DNA of 64,000 bases from Marisa cornuarietis (Eukaryota > Mollusca > Gastropoda > Architaenioglossa > Ampullariidae). The notes under the pieces were generated by a model. That model did no database searches. It saw only the letters and a list, made by a program, of their open reading frames with translations, and was not told the DNA's origin. Below, piece after piece: positions 12,201 to 20,581 of the stretch. Position 1 is the stretch's first letter. Each line of letters starts with the position of its first letter. The stretch covers positions 422,001 to 486,000 of the forward strand of contig SMMW01000609.1 in assembly GCA_004794655.1 (NCBI GenBank), in the 5' to 3' direction. A program made the position numbers and the translations under genes.

Positions 12201-12441
12201 ATTATCAGCTTATTGTGGCTTACCTTGTGACTAGGTGGGATTCAAGCCAGCAGGAGGTATTCGCACAGCTAAAGATGCATGTACATGGTTGATGCTGATG
12301 AAGGAAGAACTTGGAGATGACTGGACTCAACCTCAGCTGTTTCGTGTTGGTGCCAGTGCTCTGTTGGGTGACCTTGAGCGGCAGTTGTATCACTTTGTCA
12401 CTGGCAGGTACCCAGCGTCCTACCAAATACCTCTAGCATAG
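59..12441 (+). CDS. DERA: Deoxyribose-phosphate aldolase, 3' six exons (5' end outside window)
   Basis: Class I aldolase of the DeoC/FbaB family. It splits 2-deoxy-D-ribose 5-phosphate into glyceraldehyde 3-phosphate and acetaldehyde in cytosolic deoxynucleoside catabolism. Joining exons 59-206, 1414-1509, 1992-2126, 8330-8458, 11691-11803 and 12235-12441 gives 275 residues with all phases compatible and GT-AG junctions. The product reads like animal DERA throughout: AVTCIDLTTLAGDDT at the start, the EIDIVIN strand (Asp matching the E. coli proton-relay Asp102), KACGEAHMKTILATGEL, the Schiff-base lysine in DFIKTSTGKEGVNATFP (E. coli Lys167), and the second active-site lysine in GFKPAGGIRTAKD (E. 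coli Lys201). Human DERA is 318 residues, so about 40 N-terminal residues and the start codon lie upstream. All catalytic residues are present, so the gene looks functional. The intron from 2127 to 8329 is packed with retrotransposons. Confidence 0.96.
201..331 (+). repeat. Three tandem copies of the DERA exon-a splice donor region
   Basis: Copies of a 40-50-bp unit start at 201, 251 and 293. Each begins cagcaggtgc, and each holds an equally good CAG/GT donor (GT at 207, 257 and 299), followed by a diverged 'tagtgtta...tgtgca..gatta/caca' tail. The first copy contains the last six exon bases. Only the first donor joins in phase to the next exon. Confidence 0.75.
482..590 (+). repeat. Short tandem repeat, 44-bp unit x about 2.5
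   Basis: Within a DERA intron. The core taatctgtttggcctgtctg recurs at intervals of 44 bp (484, 528, 572). The rest of 340-820 shows nothing recognisable. Confidence 0.85.
822..1413 (+). repeat. About 90-bp tandem duplications spanning the DERA exon-b acceptor, with decoy exon starts
   Basis: The unit holds the intron 3' end (aatccctgaagttctgag ... tgtcatgcag) plus about 27 nt of exon start. Copies: a degenerate one near 822-916, one at 917-1001, one at 1324-1405, and then the real exon at 1414. Decoys at 917 and 1324 both keep cag/g and the GCT-ACT-GCT-GCA-like codons but run into an in-frame TGA in 'aatccctga'. A LINE 3' end (1002-1292) is inserted between the second and third copies. The decoys would create a premature stop if spliced in. 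Confidence 0.85.
1002..1292 (-). mobile_element. 3' end of a CR1/L2-like LINE, copy 1
   Basis: It is nearly identical to the first ~300 bp of the copy at 2984-3382. Read on the - strand it ends in a (TTA)n tail at 1002-1026. The internal stretch includes gagcatgctcttagcgctt. It is inserted within the duplicated acceptor region of DERA exon b, so it is younger than that duplication. Confidence 0.8.
1414..1509 (+). CDS. DERA: DERA exon b
   Basis: Acceptor tgtcatgcag/g; donor cag/gtgtgtgag. Phase 1 to phase 1. It encodes GVTTAAVCVYPSRVAD through HAKIPIAS, matching the VCVYP strand of animal DERA. Unlike the upstream decoys its frame stays open. Confidence 0.94.
1992..2126 (+). CDS. DERA: DERA exon c
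   Basis: Acceptor cttcatag/tt; donor gaaag/gtgatg. Phase 1 to phase 1. It encodes VATGFPTGQVPLETRLEEI through LALGGDW and carries the EIDIVIN motif with the conserved aspartate. Confidence 0.95.
2127..2708 (+). other. Intron sequence without recognisable content
   Basis: This is the start of the 6.2-kb DERA intron. I see no open coding exon, repeat array or mobile-element signature before the SINE at 2709. Confidence 0.5.
2709..2945 (+). mobile_element. tRNA-derived SINE with (AACC)n tail
   Basis: The 5' part has a pol III A-box-like tagcggttaaaac (2724-2736) and a B-box-like ggttcagatc (2770-2779), about 35 bp apart as in a tRNA. A non-tRNA body follows, ending in ctaccaaataaaccaaccaa-type tail repeats. 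Fragments of related elements appear near 8885 and 9445. The 76-nt head is degenerate and is not a functional tRNA gene. Confidence 0.75.
2984..3382 (-). mobile_element. 3' end of a CR1/L2-like LINE, copy 2, with ORF2 C-terminus
   Basis: This is the same element as 1002-1292 but longer. On the - strand it encodes the typical ORF2 C-terminus: AKQWNSLPFHIHHLP, then FKSALKTHLFLEHYS, then a stop. A short 3' UTR and a (TTA)n tail at 2984-3001 follow. The 5' side abuts an unrelated LINE fragment near 3383. Confidence 0.85.
3383..4250 (-). mobile_element. Decayed LINE with RT domain fragment (RTE-like 'endonuclease-RT' type)
   Basis: On the - strand, 4243-4049 encodes a piece of reverse transcriptase ending VGVCQGCTLSPVLLENIL, i.e. 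the RT motif normally read GVRQGCTLSP. The rest down to about 3383 matches, in broken frames, the C-terminal block also seen at 16880-17110 and 60715-61015 (GHV.. / LQ.TLE.GG). Stops and frameshifts are frequent, so it is dead. Confidence 0.7.
4702..7683 (+). mobile_element. CR1/L2-like LINE, 5'-truncated and interrupted
   Basis: 4740-5230 encodes the RT N-terminal half (PVSNLPFLSKVLEKVV, HSPETALLKVINDIL, LTMLDLSAAFDTIDH). After a frameshift SGVPQGSVLGPILF is readable near 5300. The frame resumes after an insertion with the catalytic FADDTQLY at about 6402-6425, then NKLKLNDKKTEAFIFS and a degenerate C-terminus to about 7380. It ends in (ATT)n at 7668-7682. The 13-bp sequence tccactgtgttag flanks both sides (about 4689 and 7686) and is a likely target-site duplication. 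Numerous frameshifts make it inactive. Confidence 0.85.
5355..6365. mobile_element. Insertion nested inside the LINE at 4702-7683
   Basis: LINE coding homology stops after GPILF-ITYMKPL near 5355 and resumes just before the SMSDQSFADD segment near 6370, so about 1 kb is foreign. Its right half starts with (ATT)n at 5880 followed by gtagatttatatagcgc and ctcaatgcgctttcc, a common LINE/SINE 3'-end type in - orientation. The left half (5355-5880) is unidentified. Confidence 0.6.
7684..8329 (+). other. Intron remainder, no identified gene
   Basis: 7700-7735 repeats the motif seen left of the LINE (gtctctggttt..tttact). Short open stretches at 7713-7901 and 7951-8133 lack any family resemblance I can name. 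Nothing else is supported. Confidence 0.4.
8330..8458 (+). CDS. DERA: DERA exon d
   Basis: Acceptor ctgtgacag/gt; donor gcag/gtatgc. Phase 1 to phase 1. It encodes VYDEVQQMRKACGEAH through VYKASMVCMMA, including the KTILATGEL strand. Confidence 0.95.
8885..9005 (-). mobile_element. SINE 3' fragment
   Basis: Reverse complement ends ctttcttgtcaaaccaacc with a (CCAA)-type tail, resembling the 3' end of the SINE at 2709-2945 (attttcctaccaaataaacc). No pol III boxes remain in this piece. Confidence 0.4.
9445..9570 (+). mobile_element. SINE 5' fragment
   Basis: It contains a B-box-like gggttcagctctcgtctc followed by a 'catgtggcatctgtttag' body resembling the middle of the SINE at 2709-2945. The A-box half is missing or eroded. 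The reading frame running through it (9501-10019) has no family resemblance and is probably chance. Confidence 0.45.
10600..10880 (+). repeat. Degenerate tandem repeat, about 40-bp unit
   Basis: The phrase tgaacacaaacagtagaagc recurs with variation about seven times (for example near 10616, 10655, 10692, 10830, 10868). Confidence 0.7.
10952..11128 (+). mobile_element. MITE, hAT-like by target-site duplication
   Basis: Imperfect terminal inverted repeats: left cagaggcgacctttgg, right (reverse complement) cagaagcggccttagc. They are flanked by 8-bp direct repeats ttcctgat (10944-10951) and ctcctgat (11129-11136), 7 of 8 matching. Internal sequence is GC-rich and non-coding. It sits in the DERA intron before exon e. 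Confidence 0.5.
11691..11803 (+). CDS. DERA: DERA exon e (Schiff-base lysine)
   Basis: Acceptor tttttgacag/gg; donor aag/gttcaa, a weak donor. Phase 1 to phase 0. It encodes GADFIKTSTGKEGVNATFP, containing the catalytic lysine, and continues through AIRDYYERTRHK. Confidence 0.95.
12235..12441 (+). CDS. DERA: DERA terminal exon f
   Basis: Acceptor gtgactag/gtg. It encodes VGFKPAGGIRTAKDACTWL through the conserved C-terminus GASALLGDLERQLYHFVTG and RYPASYQIPLA, then TAG at 12439-12441. It contains the second active-site lysine. Confidence 0.96.
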   Translation: MGFKPAGGIRTAKDACTWLMLMKEELGDDWTQPQLFRVGASALLGDLERQLYHFVTGRYPASYQIPLA

Positions 12442-12552
12442 ACTCTTCATTACTCAAACCTTTATCAAGTCACTTAGGTCAAAAATACATCAGTAGATCA
12501 GTATAGTTCTTCTTGGTGACATTAACTGGATTTTATGGTGTTTTGTAGGAAT

Positions 12553-12610
12553 ACAAAAATAAGATAAGATAAAACTTTATTTGTCCCAGAGGACAATTTG
12601 GGGGCAGCTC
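12553..12610 (-). mobile_element. Retroposon 3' tail (tttgtccc type) with ATAAG microsatellite
   Basis: aaaactttatttgtcccag next to ataagataagata. The same core appears in opposite orientation at 31470-31500 (gggacaaataaagtt) followed by another microsatellite. This is the expected look of a LINE or SINE 3' end with a short-unit tail. Confidence 0.6.
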
Positions 12611-13942
12611 GATAACCAAACATAAAAAACACATTCGTATGATAAACAGACTCTCACATTCATGTACAGCTTCTCTAATGACATGTTTAGTTCATGACAA
12701 GAGATTTTACATTATCATTATCCAGAAATGTTTATAGTTTTCCACCTGTTATATCTCCCTTTAACTACTTCTGTTACTATTCTAGTGCATTTTTCATGTA
12801 TTATATCTCCCTTTAACTGCCTCTGTTGTCCATTCTAGTGAGTTTTCCACTTGCTGTGCCTACTCTTTAAAACCGTTGATTACAAGTGTGCTGGTTAGGT
12901 TTAATTTCAAGGGAGAAGGGGCTTCATCAGTTGGTGACATCTGTAATGAAGTCATGTCTTTGCTGTGTGCAAACTCCCACTGTTACAATTGTCATACACT
13001 CAAGGTATTTGGCTTTTACTTTTTCCATGTTTTATTTATCCATTTGATTTCTGTTTTGTGCTACAGTAAAACCTCCTCGTGAAGACTTTCTGTAAAACTG
13101 ACAGTACGTGCTCTATTAGATTTTTTTTTTTTGCAGTAGTCACATGTTGAATAAAATTAAGTTCATTTTAAAATAGATGCTCCTGGGTGACTGTTTGCTC
13201 TGTATTACAACTTTGTGCAGAAATAAAGTAAGTACATTTTGAAAGAGACTGCTCATTCATTGTCGTCTCTTTGTTTATCAGCACAGATTAGTCGATTAGG
13301 CTTCATTAATGACCTTTTGCAGAAGTCACATTTTGATAAAAATAAGATTCTTGTGACCGATTACTTGTGTCCTTTTGTGACTTTGCAGAAATCACCTTAA
13401 ACAATACATATAGTGCATTTTAAGAGAGCATCTTTGTCTACCATGGTACAGGTGTGATCAGTTACTCTTAGTTTGGGAGTTAATGCCACTTCAAGCAAGC
13501 ACAGCAATGGCAGAACCAGTAAGCGTAATCGAGCAAAAGCAAACCAGACAAAGAAAAGCACTAGGATATAGTGTTAAGAGTTTTATTTTCAACATTTAAA
13601 TTAATGAACTTGAATTCATGTGCTTGAAATCATGGTTCATGGAATGAAAGCAGACTGGTCAATGTCCCTACTAAGACCTCTCTGTTACGACCTGATTTTG
13701 GTGAATTTTAGCAAGTCTTCATATGGAGGTTTTACTGATTAGTACTACCCATATGTTTTCAGGTTACTTTTTATTATTTATTTACATTTTCTTTGCTTGA
13801 TACATTGACCTTTGTGAAACCATGACTTACAAATTTCGTCTGCTGGTTTCTGTTGTGGCAAGTCACAGATGATCTTTTGTTTGCCCCCCAACACCCCATT
13901 ACCACTCCCCCTCTAATGCTTGGTTCATCTTGGGTTTTTTGA
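12611..13942 (+). other. DERA 3' flank / possible 3' UTR with candidate polyadenylation signals
   Basis: No gene is seen. AATAAA occurs at 13150-13155 and 13222-13227 and is the nearest canonical poly(A) signal I found after the DERA stop. 13130-13440 holds three weakly similar 'gcag(a)agtcac...aaaataag' segments, a decayed tandem repeat. Confidence 0.4.
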
Positions 13943-14098
13943 GGCATAACAGCAGGCAGTCTCATTGGTTAGTTTTCAATGGCATAACAGCAGGCAGTCT
14001 CATTGGTTAGTTTTCAATGGCATAACAGCAGGCAGTCTCATTGGTTAGTTTTCAATGGCATAACAGCAGGCAGTCTCATTGAGTGGTTTTCAATGGCA
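13943..14098 (+). repeat. Tandem repeat, 38-bp unit x 4
   Basis: Units start at 13943, 13981, 14019 and 14057, each ggcataacagcaggcagtct then cattggttagttttcaat; the fourth changes ttggttagt to ttgagtggt. Very homogeneous, so recent. Confidence 0.95.
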
Positions 14099-15289
14099 TG
14101 CAGCTTCTTCCTTCACTATTGTTAGATTTTGTTTATTTACGAGCCTTTGGGTTGTTCAGCTTAACCTACCTCACACTCTGCCTGCTGTTGAACTAAATGT
14201 GTCACTGCTGTGTATGTGTATGGTGTGGAGGGTGAAAACAAACTGGGCCACATTTTAGAAGAAAAGCATGCATGCAGGAACGCAAGCATAGACATGTGCG
14301 TTGTTGTGTCACAAAAATGTAAGTAGTACAGGGTATCAGCACCTAGTCGTGTCTAAGGAACAGTTGCTGTTACTGGGTTTAAGCATAAAGGACCATGAGC
14401 TCCTCTTATCATACTTATTACAGGATTTTTTTACCAAAGTTTTACCAACAATTGTTTTTTAATTGTTGGTCATGGATGTAAAGTTTCAAGCATGTCTGTA
14501 TCCCCCTTCCCTTTATTAAAATAAACAAAAATTCCTTCACAGATCTTTCATTGTATGTCCTGGGATTACTCCATGTCGTGAGAAAATCCCAGCCTGTTGA
14601 CAGAAGTCTCTAGCAGGACCTGGTGTTGCACACCTTATGTGCAGGTGTTTAACACAGACTATGAGCCTGGCATATGCAGTCAGTCAGTGTTAAGCAGTGA
14701 TTCTGTCTTATCGCCATAAAAATCTAAAATGAACGTGGTGCTAAGAAAATGAAAATTTGTCATTGAGATTTCACAAAGAGTAAATGGTGATTGAAATTTG
14801 ATGTATACAAATAAAGTTTGAGATGTACAAATGGCTACTTAGACTTGGTGATATTTAACTGGCTTTGGAGTTGTGTATCATTCCATTGATGATTGAGAGG
14901 AGTCTGTCTGGTTACATTTATTATGTTTATGACACTGATGAGCCTCCAGCTCTATTTGCTGGTGACATGATCACATCTTTTTTATTTATGCTAAATAATG
15001 AAAGTTGATATATCCACTCAGTCCGCTCAGATGAATCAGTTGGCAACAATTTCTTGCGTCTGAGAATGTCTTCACTATTTTGCAATACTTGTAAGAAATA
15101 AAGGTTATGTAAATTTACCTTTAATATCTTTGTTGTTTTTAAAGCCTCATTAAAAACTGTTTTTACACTGACAGTTCTGCGACTGAACTCCATGAGAGGC
15201 TGTCATTAGTTGTGTTTATGTGGGTCTGTCATCTCTAGTTCTGAACGACACTGTCTGATGCAAACTTGATGAGAGCGATGGACCTTCAG
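14099..15289 (+). other. No recognised feature
   Basis: AT-rich sequence with no convincing coding exon, tandem array or mobile-element end that I can identify. Confidence 0.4.
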
Positions 15290-15701
15290 CAGCTTAGTGT
15301 TGCATACAAAATGTGGCGTAGAGAAGTATCAAAGCATCTGAAACAGTTTGTAACCTATTTCTCTTTTTGAATTCACAAGAAATTTCCTTCATGTCCAGGA
15401 AAACAATGATTTCCTCCCTCAATGCCCAGACTCTTTTTAGCACTTTGCCCAGACAACCACCTAACATTGTTGTGGTAAAGAACGTCTTCATATTCTGCCG
15501 CCAAATCCTCCAGCAGAGACTGAAACTGCCTGTGGTTGAGCGCATACAAGCGGCATGAGCGTATGAGCGGCATGAAACAAACTGAGTTTCGGTTGAAAAC
15601 TGTCAAATTTTGTGAATATTAAAAAAATCTTATATGTTTTGGCGGGCCGTATGAAACGGCGAGGCGGGCCGGATCCGCGGGCCGTATTTTGCCCACCCCT
15701 G
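15290..15701 (-). mobile_element. hAT transposon remnant: transposase fragment plus terminal inverted repeat
   Basis: On the - strand, 15606-15373 encodes ALNHRQFQSLLEDLAAEYED then VRWLSG. After a frameshift the reading continues in another frame as GKVLKRVWALREEIIVFLDM. This is the motif order of GTF2IRD2/ZBED-type hAT transposases. The element's end reads CAGGGGTGGGCAAAATAC on the - strand at 15701-15684, a typical hAT terminus of this group. Only about 100 bp separates terminus and transposase, so most of the N-terminal coding part is deleted. The opposite terminus was not found. Confidence 0.8.
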
Positions 15702-16205
15702 TTGTAGAGTGTGATGCTTGTCCTGTGCTCTTGTGTGATCTTGTAGAGTGTGATGTTTGTCCTGTGATCTTATAGAGTGTGATGTTTGTCCTGTGCTCTT
15801 GTGTGATCTTGTTGAATGTGATGTTTGTCCTGTGCTCTTGTGTGATCTTGTAGAGTGTGTGATCTTGTAGAATGTGATGTTTGTCCTGTGCTCTTATAGA
15901 GTGTGATGTTTGTCCTGTGCTCTTGTGTGATCTTGTAGAATGTGATGTTTGTCCTGTGCTCTTGTGTGATCTTGTAGAATGTGATGTTTGTCCTGTGCTC
16001 TTGTGTGATCTTGTAGGGTGTGATGCTTGTCCTGTGCTCTTGTGTGGTCTTGTAGAGTGCGATGTTTGTCCTGTGATCTTGTAGGGTGTGATGTTTGTCC
16101 TGTGCTCTTGTGTGATCTTGTAGAGTGCGATGTTTGTCCTGTGATCTTGTAGGGTGTGATGTTTGTCCTGTGCTCTTGTGTGATCTTGTAGGGTGTGATG
16201 CTTGC
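15702..16205 (+). repeat. Minisatellite, 39-bp unit with 29-bp deletion variants
   Basis: The unit holds ttgtagagtgtgatg, tttgtcctgtgctct and tgtgtgatc; some copies lack ctcttgtgtg. The array begins at the base after the hAT terminus. A stop-free frame on the - strand (15770-16420) is a by-product of 39 being divisible by three. Confidence 0.93.
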
Positions 16206-16879
16206 TGTGTGTGTGGTGGTGGCAGCATTTGAAACCTTTGGACCCACAGTCTCCTTCTCACCAAGTTTTGCAGGAATATGGCTTGGTTGTTACTAAAGAA
16301 ACAGAACGAGAAAGTGGTAGAGGGAGGGGGGCAGCTAAACAAGTGATTGATGTCAAAGAACCGGAGGGAGAGCAAATGAGAGAGAGAGAGAGTTGTATCC
16401 CCCTTCTCTCTAAACATCATGTCTTCTTAACAACGAAACTTGCGCAGCCAACCTGTCCGGGAAGGGAGATCATGTGTCGCTACACTCACTTGTTAAAATA
16501 ATACATGTATTAATGCTAACATGCGTATGTATGAGGTCAATAGAGTTTGAGGTTAGAGAGCGGACATGTCTGTGTGGCGAGAACAACAAAAGACAACTAG
16601 TCGAAAATGATTTGCATTTTGTTTAAAGAATAATATTCTGATTCTGCTATCTGGTCGAGGAGCGGGTTTAAAGAAAGCAAAGAAGAAGAGAACGTTTTAT
16701 TCTTTCAGTGAAAACCCGCTATGAGACAAGTAGAGAGTTTCATAGGTATGTGACACACTGCACACAGATATTCAGTCAGTGGTCCCTTGACTGGCACCAA
16801 TCTCTGGGATGATTACATGGACAGACCTGCCTCTCGAGCAGCTGTGGACAATAACAAGCAGGTCTTGCACAGGGTGACA
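16206..16879 (+). other. No recognised feature
   Basis: Purine-rich stretch (gagagagagagag near 16378) and unique sequence. No gene or mobile element that I can name. Confidence 0.4.
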
Positions 16880-17110
16880 GTCACACCTTCACGTTTGTAA
16901 GCCAGTTCTTCTGGCCACTGTGAGTCAACCACCCTCCAAGGTACCTTGAAAGACAGTCTTTGACCAGGTGTCATGCCAGGTCACATGAACAATACAGCCC
17001 AGCATACGCCACTTGACTGTTGCAAGTAGGGGTTCCTGATGTCCTTCAAGTGTGGGACCATGTTTAGTTTCACGTTCAGGGTTGGTATAGGCTGGGAGGA
17101 GGTTTACTGC
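16880..17110 (-). mobile_element. LINE 3' fragment (RTE-like C-terminus)
   Basis: On the - strand it encodes EGHQEPLLATVKWRMLG then VFQGTLEGG, the conserved tail block of RTE-like endonuclease-RT elements. The same block occurs at 3383-3600 (-) and 60715-61015 (+). Truncated and stop-laden. Confidence 0.75.
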
Positions 17111-17189
17111 GTTTATGTTTTTACAAGATGCCTCTGTGGTTTCCAGCTCTGCCACACAGGGAATAGGAAACATCGTAAGCTTTCAGTTT

Positions 17190-17335
17190 TCTAGAGCTTC
17201 ACGTGCGGTTCAGGTGGACAGAGGTGGGCATACAGGCCCGGCCGTAATCACACAGAGGGCTTCCGACCCTCTGTTCAGGAGGACAGGGGTGGGTGTGTGG
17301 GCCCGCCTGTAAACAACCAGAGGGCTGCTGTCCAT
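17190..17335 (+). repeat. Two tandem copies of a ~70-bp segment
   Basis: ggtggacagaggtgggca ... agagggcttccgacc is followed by ggaggacaggggtgggtg ... agagggctgctgtcc. The copies have diverged. Confidence 0.6.
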
Positions 17336-17396
17336 CGTTGTACGAGCTGGCTATCGTCACTCGGGCTGTCGACATGTGCGCTGTTGTTTACGCCTT

Positions 17397-18888
17397 TGAT
17401 GTCGCTGTTACTGTGACATTGGTTGTTGTAGATGTCGCTGTTACTGTGACATTGGTTGTCGTAGATGTCGCTGTTACTGTGACATTGGTTGTCGTAGATG
17501 TCGCTGTTACTGTGACATTGGTTGTCGTAGATGTCGCTGTGACATTAGTTGTCGTAGGTGTCGCTGTTACTGTGACATTGGTTGTCGTAGATGTCGCTGT
17601 TACTGTGACATTGGTTGTCGTAGATGTCGCTGTTACTGTGACATTGGTTGTCGTAGATGTCGCTGTTACTGTGACATTGGTTGTCGTAGATGTCGCTGTT
17701 ACTGTGACATTGGTTGTCGTAGATGTCGCTGTGACATTAGTTGTCGTAGGTGTCGCTGTTACTGTGACATTGGTTGTCGTAGATGTCGCTGTTATTGTGA
17801 CATGAGTTGTAGATGTCGCTGTTACTGTGACATTGCTTGTCGTAGATGTCGCTGTTACTGTGACATTGGTTGTCGTAGATGTCGCTGTTACTGTGACATT
17901 GGTTGTCATAGATGTCGCTGTTACTGTGACATTGGTTGTCGTAGATGTCGCTTTGACATTAGTTGTCGTAGGTGTCGCTGTTACTGTGACATTGGTTGTT
18001 GTAGATGTCGCTGTTACTGTGACATTGGTTGTCGTAGATGTCGCTGTTACTGTGACATTGGTTGTCGTAGATGTCGCTGTTACTGTGACATTGGTTGTCG
18101 TAGATGTCGCTGTGACATTAGTTGTCGTAGGTGTCGCTGTTACTGTGACATTGGTTGTCGTAGATGTCGCTGTTACTGTGACATTGAGTGTGTAGATGTC
18201 GCTGTTACTGTGACATTGGTTGTCGTAGATGTCGCTGTTACTGTGACATTGGTTGTCGTAGATGTCGCTGTTACTGTGACATTGGTTGTCGTAGATGTCG
18301 CTGTTACTGTGACATTGGTTGTCGTAGATGTCGCTGTTATTGTGACATGAGTTGTAGATGTCGCTGTTACTGTGACATTGCTTGTCGTAGATGTCGCTGT
18401 TACTGTGACATTGGTTGTCGTAGATGTCGCTGTTACTGTGACATTGGTTGTCATAGATGTCGCTGTTACTGTGACATTGGTTGTCGTAGATGTCGCTTTG
18501 ACATTAGTTGTCGTAGGTGTCGCTGTTACTGTGACGTAGATGTCGCTGTTACTGTGACATTGGTTGTCGTAGATGTCGCTGTTACTGTGACATTGGTTGT
18601 CGTAGATGTCGCTGTTACTGTGACATTGGTTGTCGTAGATGTCGCTGTTACTGTGACATTGGTTGTCGTAGATGTCGCTGTGACATTAGTTGTTGTAGAT
18701 GTCGCTGTTACTGTGACATTGGTTGTCGTAGATGTCGCTGTGACATTAGTTGTTGTAGATGTCGCTGTTACTGTGACATTGGTTGTCGTAGATGTCGCTG
18801 TTACTGTGACATTGGTTGTCGTAGATGTCGCTGTTACTGTGACATTGGTTGTCGTAGATGTCGCTGTTACTGTGACATTGGTTGTCGC
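17397..18888 (+). repeat. Minisatellite, 33-bp unit with 27-bp variants, about 46 copies
   Basis: The unit consists of gatgtcgctgttactgtgac and attggttgtcgta; the short variant lacks ttactg and reads acattagttg. Rare variants (gttattgtgacatgagttg; attgcttgtcg; ttgtcatag; gtcgctttgac) occur in the same order from 17791 and from 18336, so a ~545-bp block was duplicated. The unit length permits long frames on both strands, including a Thr-rich TNVTVTATST frame on the - strand; I do not regard these as genes. Confidence 0.95.
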
Positions 18889-19679
18889 AGTCTGGGAGTG
18901 GCTGTTGTTGGGACGCGGAAACAAGTGTCAGGGATATTCTCTGCTATGTGCTCAGTGAATACGCCGGGCTGAAGGGAAGGCTGTGGGAAACTGGTTTTGA
19001 CAGCTGGAGCTGGTGTGGGCTAGGAGAGGACTACGCCGAACTCAAGGAAGGCTGTCTCCGGAACTAGGGGTTCTGGCAGGTGTGAGGATAGACAACCTGG
19101 GGTCCAACAAGACGGGTGATAGGTTCACCACCATCTTACATGCCGGAGGGGAACCTGTCCGCTTATCTCCGAAGTTGAGAGGAGGGACCGTTACAGCGAG
19201 TAGGCCTAACGACTTGTCCAGTGCTGTGTGATATTTTGCAGCCGATATCCTGACGACCGCTGACGGAGGCTTCATAGGACTAAACACCGGGGCAAACAGC
19301 GAGGCAAATGTAAGACTTTTCCATTTAAGATAAGGTTAAGCAGGGGAAGAGGGCCAGTGTCGGCTCCCTTTAGTATATCTTTTGTACGCACTTCTTGCGT
19401 GGGTGTGATTTAATGTTAAGCAGTGTTCACGGAATTGTGATACTTGATTAACTGCTTTGTTGGATGGTTAATTTTTTGCTTATTAATTGCTTACAAGGAG
19501 CCAATAATTGATTTGAATCGCTTGTTTAATCTTGACATTGAGTTTAATAATAATTACTCGTGTCTCTTGAAGGGACGCTCTACACCAAAGTGATCGCTTG
19601 TTGTTATTCTTTCGGTAAGAATGCGCATGTCCACGGGTGGTCCGTGACACTTTATCAGTCAATGGTGTTATGGTCGTTG
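18889..19679 (+). other. No recognised feature
   Basis: Unique sequence. A short - strand frame at 19287-19042 shows no family resemblance. Confidence 0.35.
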
Positions 19680-19885
19680 TACAATATCCAGAGCAGCCTT
19701 TTCACATACTTGTTCTGCAATGTCTGGATTCTTCTCTCCATGTCGGCCAGCAGGGTCCACGTTTGACATCTGTAAACTGTTATTGGTACTATGAGAAACT
19801 TGTACACATTGTATTTTGTAGTAAATCTGATGTTATGATGGAAGGGATTCACGAGTAGTTCTCCAGAAAATGTTGAACAGCACAC
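19680..19885 (-). mobile_element. LINE fragment (RTE-like, RT C-terminal side)
   Basis: On the - strand it encodes YKFLIVPITVYRCQTWTLLA then RRIQTLQNKYVKRLLWI, i.e. the decayed 'ILLYGCETWTL' region that follows the RT domain in RTE-like elements. No flanking parts are intact. Confidence 0.8.
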
Positions 19886-20581
19886 ACATTAGGGGGTACC
19901 CTTGATGAATCCCTACAGTGGTGTGAATAAAGCTCCCTTTTGGTCATCCAGCAGTGCTGCGCTGAGGAGCTCTTATACAGCGACTTGGACAAGACTCTTC
20001 AATGTTGCATTTTCACATCACATGCCATAGATAAGCTTCATTCAGATAAAATGATCAAAAGCTGACAATAAAATCACAAATAAAGATGATATTCCAACAT
20101 TGCACAGAGCGGTGTATGTGTAGTAGAGGCGTTTGTCTGTCTGTCACTATCATGATACTGGGCTTAAAAGTGTTTTGCTGTGTTTCTCCCAGTCCTGCTG
20201 TAGTTGAACATGTTTTGCCATGTACTCAGACTGTAGTCAAAAGCGCTTTGCCTTGTGTTGTGCAGTCAGTGGAGACACAAACATGATGCTGTCAACGGAT
20301 CTTGTCCTGGACTTCAGCAGAAGCTCTTTGTCATGTGTTCGGCAGCTCCTGGACATTTTGCAGTTGATATCTTTGTGGATGTTTGGCAATAGATTAGATT
20401 TCAAGAATGGTTTATTTGACAAAAGTTATGTTTCCCCTGCATACCTAAGGAAGCTGATGTTGCAGGCCAGGCTTTGAGTCATCTTCTGTTTGCCTCAGCT
20501 GGCCACCAGGGTTAAGGTCATGTATTGTACCGTTGCTACTGGTGTCAAGGATATCAAGGGAAATGACCAGCTGTCTTCAGA
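19886..20581 (+). other. No recognised gene
   Basis: Loose internal repetition around 20165-20345 (gttttgc..tgtgt..cagtc motifs). This is the expected 3' flank of the orphan gene at 20582-22402. I did not see a clear AATAAA on the - strand close to the stop. Confidence 0.35.

Noticed and set aside
17293..18958. Thr-rich TNVTVTATST frame (mucin-like) and Cys-rich frames in the 33-bp array
   Set aside because: All are alternative readings of the same repeat, with different strands open at once; no signal peptide or non-repetitive domain is attached.
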